A DNA stretch of 64,000 bases from JABDMH01 sp965223165 (GTDB lineage Bacteria > Bacteroidota > Bacteroidia > Chitinophagales > Saprospiraceae), in NCBI GenBank assembly GCA_965223165.1, contig CBDCVQ010000003.1:124001-188000 (forward strand), read 5' to 3'. This document shows, one piece after another, positions 52,901-61,949 of this stretch. The stretch's first letter is position 1. Each line of letters starts with the position of its first letter. The notes under the pieces are model-generated. The model worked only from the letters and a program-made list of their open reading frames with translations. It ran no database searches and was not told the origin of the DNA. Position numbers and translations under genes: made by a program.

Positions 52901-55719
52901 TCTCCCACCGAGCAGTCGAAAGCATCTATCCAGTCTCCCCCAAAATGAGGTCCATCAATCAAACCACCGCAACTCTGCGATGCCTCCGGAGCATAGGGAT
53001 AGTCTGCAGCTTCCGGATCTAGCCGGAGGAAGGGATCATGACAATAGACCGTCGTGTCCAGGCCACCAGAGATAAAGGGTTGTTTCTGCCCCTTTAGCTG
53101 CAGCATGGTCATACAGGTACCCGGGGTACATCCGCTCGGTCCGACCCAAGTGATCGTAACCATAATATCCTGGCCCACGTGCTGATGTTTGAGCACGTTT
53201 CCGGGTATGGGCATTCCATTGCCCACGGTCGCGACCAGCTCGTAGTAGTGCGGAGCGACAAGTGCGATGGCATTGTCCACCAAGAAGATGTCTGGTGTCA
53301 GGACACGCATACAATTGGGATCCAATGAAAAATTGAGGTCCAGAAGGCAGGCCACCTGACTACATGGCAGCAGTAGGGCAACATCCATGTTGTCTTCATC
53401 CGTGTCGGCATCACTGTCGCCCGGTGCCCCGGAAGCATCGCCTACCCCACTATTGTCGCTGGGTGAAAATGGAAGGCCCCCCGCGTCATTGCTGGGATCA
53501 CCGTCAAAGACACCATCAAAGTCAGATCTAGCCACGCCCGTCGTATCCTCTGCTGACGCTATCTCGGCGACATTGAGCAGGCTGTCGGCATCCAGGATCG
53601 CATTGACTTGCAGATACAGGCAGAGGGTATCGATCTCACCCGGATATAAGGTGTCGGTAATGACCTGAATCGCCGTATCATTGTCCAGCGTCCATCCTTC
53701 GGGTATGTTCTGGGCAACGAGATAGTTGTACCCGGCATTCACATGATCAACCACCTTAATATTTGTAGCCGGTTGATTGCCTTGGTTCAAGATTTCGATC
53801 GTAAACTTGGTGACCAAGCCCTGCCAGGCGACGGTATCCGAGCCCGTCTTACGGAGCGCCAGGTCAAAAACCTCTATCCAGGCCGGGTCGTGGTCATCCT
53901 CGCTACCGACCGAATCGGCGGAAGTACTCAGGATATCGTCATCGCCCAGTTGACCAGCCTGCACCGCGTTTTCGCTCGGAGAATTGGATCCGGGCTCGCT
54001 ATCAATATCAAAGGTACCGATCGAAGAGTTGCCCATGGCCACACCCACGATTTCTGCGTAGTTGGTCCAGGATCGATCGGAGGCCTGGTCCACCATAGCT
54101 ACTTGCAAGTAGATACAGGTGGTGAGCGTATCTCCCACCATGAAAGGTCCGCCGACCCAGGCCGTCGTATCCGGCTGCCAGCCATTAGCCACGTTTTCGG
54201 CAATGGTCGGGTCAAAGGCTAACCCAGCGGGTACATAATCTTTGACCTGGACGCTGTCGGCCGCCACACCCTCCTGGCTCACCACATAAATGTTGAACTT
54301 GACCAAGTCCCCGTACCGCAAGGGAAAGTTGGTCTCTGTCGAGTCAACCTGCTTGTAGAGGGCAAAGTCCACAAACGTGACGCCGGCGGGATCGTGATCA
54401 TCTTCACTCCCAATGGAGTCTCTGGATATACTAAGCAGATCGTTGTCGCCTGCCTGGCCCGCCAGGACCGCTTGCTCAGGCCCGGAATGAGACCCGGGCT
54501 CAGAATCATAGTCCTCCGCTCCCCGCTCAACGCCCAACGTATCGTAGACCTCTAAGATTTCACCGTAGTTGGTCCAGCTGAGCGAATCAGGACTCACCAC
54601 GGGTCTCAGGATGTGGTAGATGCAAGCCGTATCTGTCTCCGTAGGGTGCAGACGATCTGTCAGCATGAGCGAGGCGTCGGGCTGCCATCCCTCCGCCATG
54701 TTCTGAGGAAGTAGGGGATCGAATTCAAAGCCCACCGGTGCATAGTCCACAATTCTGGTGCTGTCGATGACCACATTGCCTTGATTGACAATGACAAAGT
54801 TGAATTTGACCAGACTATCAAACACCAGGGGCAAAGACGTCATCGAAGAATCGATAAATTTTATCAGCGCCATATCGATCACCTCCACCCGGGCAACATC
54901 GGCATTGTCTTGATCCGTGCTTGCTACGCCATCGCCGGGTAAGCCAGTTCCATCTCCGTCCAGATAGTCGTCAGCTGGAGAACCAGGTGCTCCACCTGCA
55001 TTGTTTGTAGGATCGGTATCTAATGGACTATCGCTGTCAGCGCATAGCACCCCTAGATCGCTTTGTGCTTGATATATCTCCGCCTGGTGTGTCCAGGCAC
55101 CGATACCCTCACTGGGTCGAGTACGTAGGTAGATGCATAGCTCCACCGAGTCATCGGTCGTGATAAGCTGATCAATAAGGGTAGTAGGTTTGCTTGGATT
55201 GGTGGCATCCCAAATACCGTTCAATCCGGGTATCAACTCCAGTCCGTCTGGGATCGTGTCGTAAACATAGATGCTGTCTGCCGTCGTGGTGCCTTGATTG
55301 TACACTCGGATGAGGTATTTGACTGTATCACCATAGGCCACCGGTGTGGTAGGAAAGCTGGAATCGACGAAAGTCTTCAACGCCAGGTCAAAGTCGCCCG
55401 GGCCGGCAGCCATAGACGCCTGAGTCAAGTTTTCTTGTCCCACCGCGAGATCGACGGAGCTATGAGCCACTGCTACGGTGGACTTCTCCCGGATCTCACC
55501 TCCGCCCAGCCGGTTAAAGGACCAAAGGCCCACTGCGGCCGTCGCTATCAGCGTCGACGCGAGCAATAAGAGCGTACCAAGCGATGAATTGAAAGCCCTG
55601 CTCTTTAGAATATCCATGGAGGGCACACGGACCGAGAGGAAAGACGCAGACCTCAGTCTCATAATGTCGTAGTTGTAGTTTGTCTTATTCTGTTGTGTTT
55701 CTATAACACTTTGTGACAA
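49939..55719 (-). CDS. Giant secreted DUF11-repeat protein with T9SS sorting domain
   Basis: This 1926-residue protein has an N-terminal membrane/signal segment at about residues 48-68 (LGTLLLLASTLIATAAVGLW); a start at residue 35 (MDILKS) is also possible. Four DUF11-like repeats begin near residues 105, 280, 448 and 615, each with FDLAL-type entry, YGDTVKFNI, VVNQG and DYVPAG segments. The middle contains many paired Cys and DTTPPT-like stretches. The last 85 residues (FALFQNRPNPYRDDTSIGFYLPEDTKADLTVYDIQGR, shown in part of a continuous run) are a type A sorting domain of the type IX system, so the protein is anchored at or released from the cell surface. Adhesion or matrix function is inferred. 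Confidence 0.88.
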   Translation of the reverse strand: MSQSVIETQQNKTNYNYDIMRLRSASFLSVRVPSMDILKSRAFNSSLGTLLLLASTLIATAAVGLWSFNRLGGGEIREKSTVAVAHSSVDLAVGQENLTQASMAAGPGDFDLALKTFVDSSFPTTPVAYGDTVKYLIRVYNQGTTTADSIYVYDTIPDGLELIPGLNGIWDATNPSKPTTLIDQLITTDDSVELCIYLRTRPSEGIGAWTHQAEIYQAQSDLGVLCADSDSPLDTDPTNNAGGAPGSPADDYLDGDGTGLPGDGVASTDQDNADVARVEVIDMALIKFIDSSMTSLPLVFDSLVKFNFVIVNQGNVVIDSTRIVDYAPVGFEFDPLLPQNMAEGWQPDASLMLTDRLHPTETDTACIYHILRPVVSPDSLSWTNYGEILEVYDTLGVERGAEDYDSEPGSHSGPEQAVLAGQAGDNDLLSISRDSIGSEDDHDPAGVTFVDFALYKQVDSTETNFPLRYGDLVKFNIYVVSQEGVAADSVQVKDYVPAGLAFDPTIAENVANGWQPDTTAWVGGPFMVGDTLTTCIYLQVAMVDQASDRSWTNYAEIVGVAMGNSSIGTFDIDSEPGSNSPSENAVQAGQLGDDDILSTSADSVGSEDDHDPAWIEVFDLALRKTGSDTVAWQGLVTKFTIEILNQGNQPATNIKVVDHVNAGYNYLVAQNIPEGWTLDNDTAIQVITDTLYPGEIDTLCLYLQVNAILDADSLLNVAEIASAEDTTGVARSDFDGVFDGDPSNDAGGLPFSPSDNSGVGDASGAPGDSDADTDEDNMDVALLLPCSQVACLLDLNFSLDPNCMRVLTPDIFLVDNAIALVAPHYYELVATVGNGMPIPGNVLKHQHVGQDIMVTITWVGPSGCTPGTCMTMLQLKGQKQPFISGGLDTTVYCHDPFLRLDPEAADYPYAPEASQSCGGLIDGPHFGGDWIDAFDCSVGDNDTAKIIYRQWYAISSLGERVMLKDTIRVLRLPPLTILNLHCRETDTLYCGSDRVFGPFIVLPNPGGNTCDTMPLLDESGELIPIPSKCGLSISVETMEFGGNGCSDMVRYEVEIFQSCYGSAGRQVCPVPSGPGQPEIEGGEGLPIVARCEFWLVTLDTTPPTVSCDLSSLGEVDLSGAMPIAIVTAEEDCARRHAPLPAVQAYDACNDIKLVKAMITGVGAFVYTHNPLTDRYEATAGPRFERREEPYQIIVEAYDECHNIARDTCYLLITDEIRPVAVAHDGLTLDLGSKKVWLRANEVDNYSYDNCELNQVLIRRSDWAVACVRLCDSIRAEGVTSTDDTLWCAVLETDHALDEVEATYAQEINWLGADGQACSDMLQGAWHYALCHYATVTCLGVMDEDEFHHAYQEVFGPEGVDQYAQLGGGWATATPFDCSDACTEVTVELLVTDFFCNWSRSWSEILVEDKTSASIVADVTPDLQISCHTYREDSAYTLDGQAVPLADLVEGAEQGDSAALAALDAALGTYLKAWVDPTGQYVDEAGVPLEPIINFRDLGVCTCSTRMERISYFDPLIPDFAEREETIRECGLTEDNRDLANGIILVNCNENTFCSQTVVSDLDDCGEGTITRRFFIWKTCGTKEPDIVEVEQVIQVQNFCEFSSDLFSLPSDTLLYACAPIYDPAGSGNVVGPAHPDSIGRPQYLLDDCRVVGIGHSDKELEVRGGSGAWYVIQRTWLFAEWCDDNDGDFSNPADSFIQYIVYDDTLPPTCEATVAGQTDDTITIDQCQFGLDALATMFDTCGLVDYTYALDTLERGGFRTVVSATIDLPGNARDTAMVQIPDVPPGVYRLRVRTRDLCGNDVYCIDSFVVVSTQVCPTVNSSRPPNVGAPFGTAPQIEVGQFALFQNRPNPYRDDTSIGFYLPEDTKADLTVYDIQGRILKVVKGFYRSGYHEIRLARIDVGATGTLFYQLDTERYTATRKMIKLE

Positions 55720-56097
55720 ATATATATATAAATATGTTATATGCTCAATAAAATGGTTATTAATTTACTATAGATATATCTGATTTATATATGTAAAAAT
55801 TCATATATATAAAAATGCTACTCATTCATTTATATTACATATATTTAACATATATATCATTACTGAAATTAAGCTTTTTACATATGCGTATTTTATGATA
55901 TGTCATAGAACGTCCAAGTTGCGACCTGCGGAGGGTCCGCCCCAGATGTCTACCTTCGATGATTGATGCTCTCCAATCGTCATGCAAATGGCCTAGGTGG
56001 TAGCACCGTCCCAAAGTCGAATTATCCCTATATTGAGAGCCAGACACATTACTTAAGATCACCATCTCCCGCACCAGGGTAGCATAAGATTGATTGC
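55720..56097. promoter_or_regulatory. AT-rich divergent promoter region
   Basis: The first 150 bases consist almost only of A and T, with many ATATATA and TTTATATA runs, in a genome whose genes are clearly GC-richer. It lies between divergent starts of the giant surface protein and the PAS regulator, so it should carry both promoters. Strand separation or nucleoid-protein binding is a possible reason for the composition. Confidence 0.5.
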
Positions 56098-58125
56098 ATG
56101 AAGAAGCTAGGAAACCTGGTGCCCCAGCAAGCCAAAGCTGACACCACGCAGGGGGTGTATCAATGGGTATTTGACGATCACCCATTGGGTTTACTTGTAT
56201 TGGCCCCCGATCTGACTATTCATTATGCTAACAGGTCTCTGGCTGCCCTGCTTGACTATCAGATCAAGGATCTCGTAGGTCGCAGTATCGCAGAGATCAC
56301 CTTTGGAAAAGAACTGGAGACCGCCATCTTGCCCCGTCAGCCTGAGCAAGAGGCTTCCTTCGTCCAGACAATGCCCCTTTCCTTTCTGAGGGCGTCGGGA
56401 AAAGTGTATTCGACACAGGTGATGCTCAATGCCACCTACGCAGCTCATGGCCCCTTGGAGCAGTGTCTGGTCACACTGCTGGACCCCGCTCATCCAGGTA
56501 CACACACCCCGGAGCCCGAGGTCGAGGCACGAAAGGAAATGCTCTTTGAAAATGCCCCTATCGGCATTGCCATCTTGCATCCGAAGACCTGCGAAATCAT
56601 GGATGTCAACAAGTCCATGACACACATCTTTCGCCTGGCCAAAGAACAACTTGTCGGCAGGAGGCCCCTAGACCTATCACCGGAGATTCAATACGATGGG
56701 GTGAAGGCTATGGACAAGATCAGCCGAATACGGACGGCACTGATCGCTGGCAAGCAACCGATCTTCGAGTGGCAGTGCTTTGACAAGAGTGACCGGGTAA
56801 AACACCTGGAAGTACGATTGGAGCACATACGGGGTGCCGACAATGATCACCTGATCTTGATGGCCTCGGACATCACTTCTAAGAAGCGGCATGATGTACT
56901 GCTCAGCGACAGCGAGCGCCGCTTTCGCAATCTCTTTCAGGACAATCCCCTAATGATTTTTGCGCTGCAAAAAGACGGGCAGGTCCTCGCTGTCAACAAA
57001 TCGGCCATCGAACAGTTGGGCTACACCCATCAAGAACTGGTGGGGTCATCCGTCCTGGAGGTCTTTCATCCCGACGATAGAAACCTGGTCAGCAGCCATT
57101 TGGAAGCCTTCATTTCCGATGACGAGCGCGATGCCACCTGGGAGCTGCGCAAAATCAGGAAAACCGGGGAAACGATTTGGGTCAAAGAGATTGTGCGTAC
57201 CATTGATTGGCCCGGGTACGACGAAGCCATCCTGGTGAGCTGCGAAAACATCACGAAGCAGAAGGAAGCGGAGATGGTCCTGCGCAAGAGCGAGGAGCGC
57301 TATCGCTCGATCGTTGACAACAACCTCTTCGGGATCGCCATTACCCGGTCTGATGGTACCTTCGAAATGGTCAATCCCGCCTTTTGCCAGATGCTGGGAT
57401 ATCCGCACAAGGAACTACTCGCCCTAAACTTCATAGATATCACGGCTCCGGAGGACAAGGCCCGCTCCAGACAAGCCAGCCAGCAGATGCGACTCCGCAA
57501 GAATCGGCAGATTGTAATGGAGAAGAAGTACATGACCAAGGGGGGCAAGAAGATCTCTGCCCGCTCCTTTATTAAGGTGATTGACGACGGAACCCCCGAT
57601 GATCTGGCCCTGGTAGTCATCCAGGATATCACCGACGAGAAGCGCGTGGAGAGCCAGGAGAAAGAACTCTCCCTGAAGCAGGCTGAGATCGATCACAAGA
57701 ACAGAGAGCTGGCCTCCTACACGCTGTTTATCACTCAGAAGAACGAGCTGCTCACTCAGATCTCAGATTCGCTGTCCAAGCTTAGTAGGATCGCTGGCAC
57801 CTCTCTCCGCGACCGGATCCGAAAACTGCAGAGCTACATTGACCAGAACAACGATCGTGAATCCGACTGGAAACAGTTTCAAATGCACTTCCAAGAAGTC
57901 AATCCCAACTTCTTCAAGATCCTCCGGGAAAAGTATCCCGAGTTGACCCAAAACGAACTCAAGCATTGTGCCTACGTCTCCATGCACCTCTCCGTCAAGG
58001 ACGTGGCCAATCTACTACACGTGTCACCCAAGGCCGTCGAGGTGGCCCGCTATCGGATCAAGAAGAAAATGGCCCTCGAAAGCCGGGAGGATAAGCTCTC
58101 TGACTTCCTCAGTCAATTCAGCTAA
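56098..58125 (+). CDS. Four-PAS sensor regulator with LuxR-type HTH
   Basis: This 675-residue protein has no membrane segment. Four PAS domains are visible, beginning near residues 25, 145, 270 and 395 (DDHPLGLLVLAPDLTIHYAN, ENAPIGIAILHPKTCEIMDVN, FQDNPLMIFALQKDGQVLAVN, DNNLFGIAITRSDGTFEMVN), each with a PAC-like tail. A coiled-coil (KELSLKQAEIDHKNRELASY) leads to a C-terminal helix-turn-helix (ELTQNELKHCAYVSMHLSVKDVANLLHVSPKAVEVARYRIKKKM). There is no kinase domain, so it is a one-component transcription factor. Its divergent neighbour, the giant surface protein, is the most obvious target. Confidence 0.88.
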   Translation: MKKLGNLVPQQAKADTTQGVYQWVFDDHPLGLLVLAPDLTIHYANRSLAALLDYQIKDLVGRSIAEITFGKELETAILPRQPEQEASFVQTMPLSFLRASGKVYSTQVMLNATYAAHGPLEQCLVTLLDPAHPGTHTPEPEVEARKEMLFENAPIGIAILHPKTCEIMDVNKSMTHIFRLAKEQLVGRRPLDLSPEIQYDGVKAMDKISRIRTALIAGKQPIFEWQCFDKSDRVKHLEVRLEHIRGADNDHLILMASDITSKKRHDVLLSDSERRFRNLFQDNPLMIFALQKDGQVLAVNKSAIEQLGYTHQELVGSSVLEVFHPDDRNLVSSHLEAFISDDERDATWELRKIRKTGETIWVKEIVRTIDWPGYDEAILVSCENITKQKEAEMVLRKSEERYRSIVDNNLFGIAITRSDGTFEMVNPAFCQMLGYPHKELLALNFIDITAPEDKARSRQASQQMRLRKNRQIVMEKKYMTKGGKKISARSFIKVIDDGTPDDLALVVIQDITDEKRVESQEKELSLKQAEIDHKNRELASYTLFITQKNELLTQISDSLSKLSRIAGTSLRDRIRKLQSYIDQNNDRESDWKQFQMHFQEVNPNFFKILREKYPELTQNELKHCAYVSMHLSVKDVANLLHVSPKAVEVARYRIKKKMALESREDKLSDFLSQFS

Positions 58126-58427
58126 ATACTTCAGGTTTTGAACTATTTAAGCCATTGTAGGGTCTGGGTAGGGTCCTTTTGGGGCGAAAAACCCCATATA
58201 GTGGATAGATTTTGGCCAGTTGAGGTGTAATTGTAGGGTTTGAATGTCGATTTTATGCCTTAGCTTAGTGCCAGAGCTTTGTTACATATGATAATTTTGA
58301 CTTGGTCGAATTTCTGATTTGTAATCTGGGTTCGAATAAACTGAAGTGAAGATCGAAATAGATTTTGCCGTACACTACATCTCCAAGACCACTCTACGAC
58401 ATTAAACGAATTTCGATCTGATCAGGT

Positions 58428-58458
58428 GGTTCTAGCTTCGGCTAGAACCTTTTTTTTT
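58428..58458 (+). terminator. Strong terminator with TTCG tetraloop
   Basis: GGTTCTAGC and GCTAGAACC form a perfect 9-bp stem with loop TTCG, followed by T9. It is about 300 bases past the PAS regulator stop, so it either ends a long 3' untranslated region or a separate small RNA. Confidence 0.88.
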
Positions 58459-58717
58459 GCCCGCCCCTTTCGATATCCCAGTCATAGCCACGATACCCCC
58501 TATGAAGATGACTTGCCGAATCCCGTCATCGACTGGCTCGCTCGCCGCCCAAGCACTACCCTCTACCAGGGCATCGCACCCTCCGAAACCGATCCGCACG
58601 CAGGCAACAGGGCAATCGCATTATCAAGGCTGCAGGGTGACAGCGACATAGCAATGGCTTTGGGCGTCCCCGCCAAAAGCGGCCTGTTCCGGACTGCGTG
58701 ATGTTTTGAGACCAGTA

Positions 58718-58946
58718 GTAGAGCTTTCGCCCCAAATCTTGTGGTTGATGCTGATGTACTTTGGTCCGCATACTTCTTTGCAAAGCCTCCCAGTGGCCGG
58801 AGTTAGCCACCCGCCCGCTCTCGCGGTTCCCTCACTTCTCGCATTGTCATGCTCGGCGCTACAAGATCGTTTGGTCATGTTTTGCGCCTCTTCTGCCAAG
58901 CAAAATCCGATTACAATTAGTCAAGATCTCTAATGCGAAGATCTAC
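58718..58946. mobile_element. MITE copy B (IS630-related family)
   Basis: The ends GTAGAGCTTTCGC and (complement) GTAGATCTTCGCATTA form imperfect inverted repeats flanked by TA (58716-58717, 58947-58948). The interior matches the reverse complement of copy A closely: GTCCGCATACTTC, TTGCAAAGCC, TAGCCACCCGCCCGCT, CGCGGTTCCCTCACTTCTC and GCATTGTCATGCTCG. It lies between the terminator and the arginine operon. Confidence 0.85.
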
Positions 58947-59190
58947 TAGCATGCTTTAGCGTCACACGATTCTTGCAGATTCCTTAATATTTCGCAAAAA
59001 TCCTGATCAAGGAACCCTTGTTTCGCCCGAACTCTTTACATTTGCACCAATTCTAATGGCACAGAGCAGATCATACCGCTTTCGGCTCCTTTCAGCTACC
59101 CGCGTCCGGCGGCTTGGCCGTATCTAGTAGCATGTCAACCCCCGTGAGTCGCGGAAAGGCTCCCCTTGTTTTCTAACTTCTTCTTTTCAC

Positions 59191-59781
59191 ATGGACCTTA
59201 TCATTTCAATAGCCGACGTTACGCATCTACATCACGCAGAGACCATCTGCCAAGCGTACGCAGTGAGCGCCCACGTACGGGGTACAGGCATTGCCCAACG
59301 CAGTGAGGAGTATGTGGTCGCAAAGATGACCGCCGGTGATGCCGTCATAGCTCAGCAAGCTGGTGAACTGGTGGGCTTTTGCTACATCGAGAGTTTTGAA
59401 AACAAGAAATATGTGTCAAACAGTGGTTTGATCGTATTACCCAAATTTCGCGGCCAGGGCATTGCCCGAATGATCAAGAAACAAGTGTTTGATCTGGCCC
59501 GAAACAAGTATCCCGATGCGCAGGTCTTTGGGATCACCACCAGTCTGGCAGTCATGCGAATCAACAGCGCGTTGGGCTACCAGCCAGTCACGTTTTCTGA
59601 GTTGACCAGCGACGAGACCTTTTGGCGAGGCTGTGCCAGTTGCAGCAACTATGAGATCCTAAAATCGAAAGAATATCAAATGTGCTTATGTACCGGCATG
59701 CTGGCTCCATCCAAGATCGAGAGCATGAAGCATGACTTAAGCGCGATGATCATAAACAATGAGGAAGATGAAAAACAATAA
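59191..59781 (+). CDS. GNAT N-acyltransferase opening the arginine operon
   Basis: A 196-residue GNAT protein: AGELVGFCYIESFENKKYVSNSGLIVLPKFRGQGIARMIKKQVFDLAR carries, in segments, the acyl-CoA-binding loop FRGQGIA. The C-terminal part has a Cys-rich TFWRGCASCSNYEIL stretch. In Bacteroidota a GNAT gene at this place, before argG, is thought to make N-acylglutamate, the first arginine intermediate. It overlaps the next gene by 14 bases, which supports the link. Whether the acyl group is acetyl or succinyl is not decided by sequence. Confidence 0.85.
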   Translation: MDLIISIADVTHLHHAETICQAYAVSAHVRGTGIAQRSEEYVVAKMTAGDAVIAQQAGELVGFCYIESFENKKYVSNSGLIVLPKFRGQGIARMIKKQVFDLARNKYPDAQVFGITTSLAVMRINSALGYQPVTFSELTSDETFWRGCASCSNYEILKSKEYQMCLCTGMLAPSKIESMKHDLSAMIINNEEDEKQ

Positions 59782-60974
59782 AGTAGTACTGGCCTACAGC
59801 GGTGGGCTGGATACATCCTTTTGCATCAAATATCTCACTCAGGAAAAAGGGCTGGAAGTACATGCAGCTCTAGTCGACACCGGCGGATTTTCTGCAGCAG
59901 AGATTGACGCTGTCAAGGAACGCGCACTCATGTTGGGGGCTAAGGACTTTATCCATCTGGACGCCGTCGATCGCTATTACGAGCGGGCCATCAAGTATCT
60001 CATCTATGGAAATGTATTGCGCAATGGTACCTACCCGCTGAGTGTCAGTGCCGAGCGGGTATTTCAGGCCCTCGAGATCGTCGAATATGCCAATCGCATA
60101 GACGCGGGTAGCGTGGCCCATGGCAGCACGGGAGCCGGTAATGATCAGGTGCGCTTTGACCTTGCTTTTCCAGGTGTTGGGTCGAGACCTGGAGATCATC
60201 ACACCGATCCGAGATATGCAATTGAGCCGCAAGGATGAAGTAGCATATCTTCAGCAGCGTGGGGTCGAGCTTTCTTGGGAGAAAGCACAGTACTCAGTCA
60301 ACCAAGGGCTGTGGGGCACCAGTGTCGGCGGCAAGGAGACCCTGACGTCAGACCAGGCCCTGCCAGAGGGGGCCTATCCGAGCCAACTGCAGGTGGGGAT
60401 TGAGCCGCGAGATATCACCCTTCACTTTGTAGAAGGCCAATGCACCGGACTCGATGACACCCAATTTGCCTCACCGGTGGAGGTCATCCGGGCCTTGACG
60501 GATCTGGCCAACGACTATGCCATCGGTCGAGATGTGCATGTAGGTGACACGATCATAGGTATCAAGGGTAGAGTCGGTTTTGAGGCCGCCGCTCCACTAA
60601 TCATTTTAAAAGGTCATCATCTCTTGGAGAAGCATGTGCTGACCAAGTGGCAGCAATATTGGAAGGAGCAGCTGGGCAATTGGTATGGTATGCTGCTGCA
60701 CGAAGGTCAATACCTGGAGCCGGTCATGAGAAATATCGAGGCATTTTTGACGGACTCTCAAAAGCACGTTTCGGGAGAGGTCAAGGTGCGCCTCCACCCC
60801 TATCGCTTCGAATTGCTCGGTATCACCTCGCCGTTTGATCTGATGCAGACCAAGTTTGGATCCTATGGGGAGGAAAATAAGACCTGGACTTCTGAAGATG
60901 CCAAGGGCTTTATCAAGTTGCTATCCACCCCGCTCAAGAACTACTACGCGGTTCAAAAAGAAGCAGAATCATGA
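59768..60974 (+). pseudogene. argG: Argininosuccinate synthase with a +1 frameshift
   Basis: ATP-dependent joining of citrulline and aspartate. The N-terminal frame (MKNNKVVLAYSGGLDTSFCI, P-loop AYSGGLDTS) leads to VRFDL at about residue 134. The rest continues in another frame from FQVLGRDLEIITPIRDMQLSRKDEV to the stop at 60974 (WGTSVGGKETLTSDQALPEG present). Removing one C at 60170-60171 (TTTTCC to TTTTC) restores a continuous protein of about 400 residues, the family length. No other damage is seen, so a sequence error is as likely as real decay. The stop overlaps the argC ATG. Confidence 0.85.
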
Positions 60975-61928
60975 TTGAGGCTGGGATCATTGGCGCGGCC
61001 GGCTACACCGGTGGGGAGCTCATTAGAATTCTGGATGCACATCCGGAGGTATCACTGTCATTTTTGCATAGTCAGAGTCAGACGGGAGAAAAGCTGTCCA
61101 CGGTGCACCGAGATCTATTTCATCTTGACATGACATTTACCGATCAGTTGGAAACCGATGTGGATGTCATCTTCCTCTGCATGGGTCATGGTCGATCGGC
61201 TACGTTCATGGAGGATCACACACTGCCCGCCCGAACCAAAGTGGTGGATTTGAGCCATGACTTTCGGCTCAACGGAGCACAAGGATTTGTCTATGGATTG
61301 CCGGAGTTGCAGCGGGGCGTCGATCGCAAGGGCACATCTGGTAGCCAACCCCGGTTGCTTTGCCACCGCGATTCAACTGGCTCTACTGCCGCTGGCGGCT
61401 CAGCAGCTGATCCAGCAGGACGTGCACATCCATGCAATCACGGGCTCGACCGGCGCGGGCCAGCGACCCAGTGCTACCTCGCACTTTGCTTGGCGCAACA
61501 ATAACGTGTCTGTCTACAAGGCCTTTGCCCATCAGCACCTGGCCGAGATTCGCCAGAGCCTGGGCCAGCTCCAGCCTCAATTGCAACCTATACATTTCGT
61601 GCCTGTCCGAGGTAATTTTCCCAGGGGGATCTTTGCCTCTATATACATGGCATGCCCCACCGCAGAGCACACCCTGGCCGGACACTATCGATCTTTTTAT
61701 GAAGACCACCCCTTTGCGCATGTAGTCGAAGGACCATTGGACCTCAAGCAGGTGGTCAACACCAACCATTGCCTGCTGCAAGTGTCCAAGCATGGAGATA
61801 TGCTACATGTGATCGCCTGCATTGACAATCTTGTCAAAGGCGCTTCGGGTCAGGCGGTGCAAAATATGAACCTGATGTTTGGCCTGCCGGAGACTGCCGG
61901 CCTCCGCCTGAAAGGCCTTGCTCTGTAA
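60971..61928 (+). pseudogene. argC: N-acetyl-gamma-glutamyl-phosphate reductase with a +1 frameshift
   Basis: NADPH-dependent reduction of N-acyl-glutamyl phosphate. The start (MIEAGIIGAAGYTGGELIRIL, nucleotide motif GAAGYTG) overlaps the argG stop in ATGA. The first frame runs to YGLPELQR (near residue 116). The continuation ASIARAHLVANPGCFATAIQLALLPL, with the catalytic Cys in NPGCF, is in another frame. The G4 run at 61314-61317 with one G removed would restore a single protein of about 318 residues. The remainder is intact (GSTGAGQRPSATSHF, PVRGNFPRGIF). Confidence 0.85.
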
Positions 61929-61949
61929 CCCGCCTAACACCAAAAGTAA

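Larger units (their letters stand above)
58126..59190. other. Long intergenic region: terminator and MITE copy B
   Basis: Over 1 kb without a supported gene. It contains a short hairpin GGGGCGAAAAACCCC (58181), a strong terminator (58428) and a MITE copy (58718-58946). Frames open in the right part (for example 58426-58701) cross the terminator and have no family features, so they are not called. The leftmost 300 bases could hold a short transcript. Confidence 0.5.

Noticed and set aside
58426..58701. 91-codon open frame
   Set aside because: It starts inside a strong terminator stem, shows no family features and lies between the terminator and a MITE.
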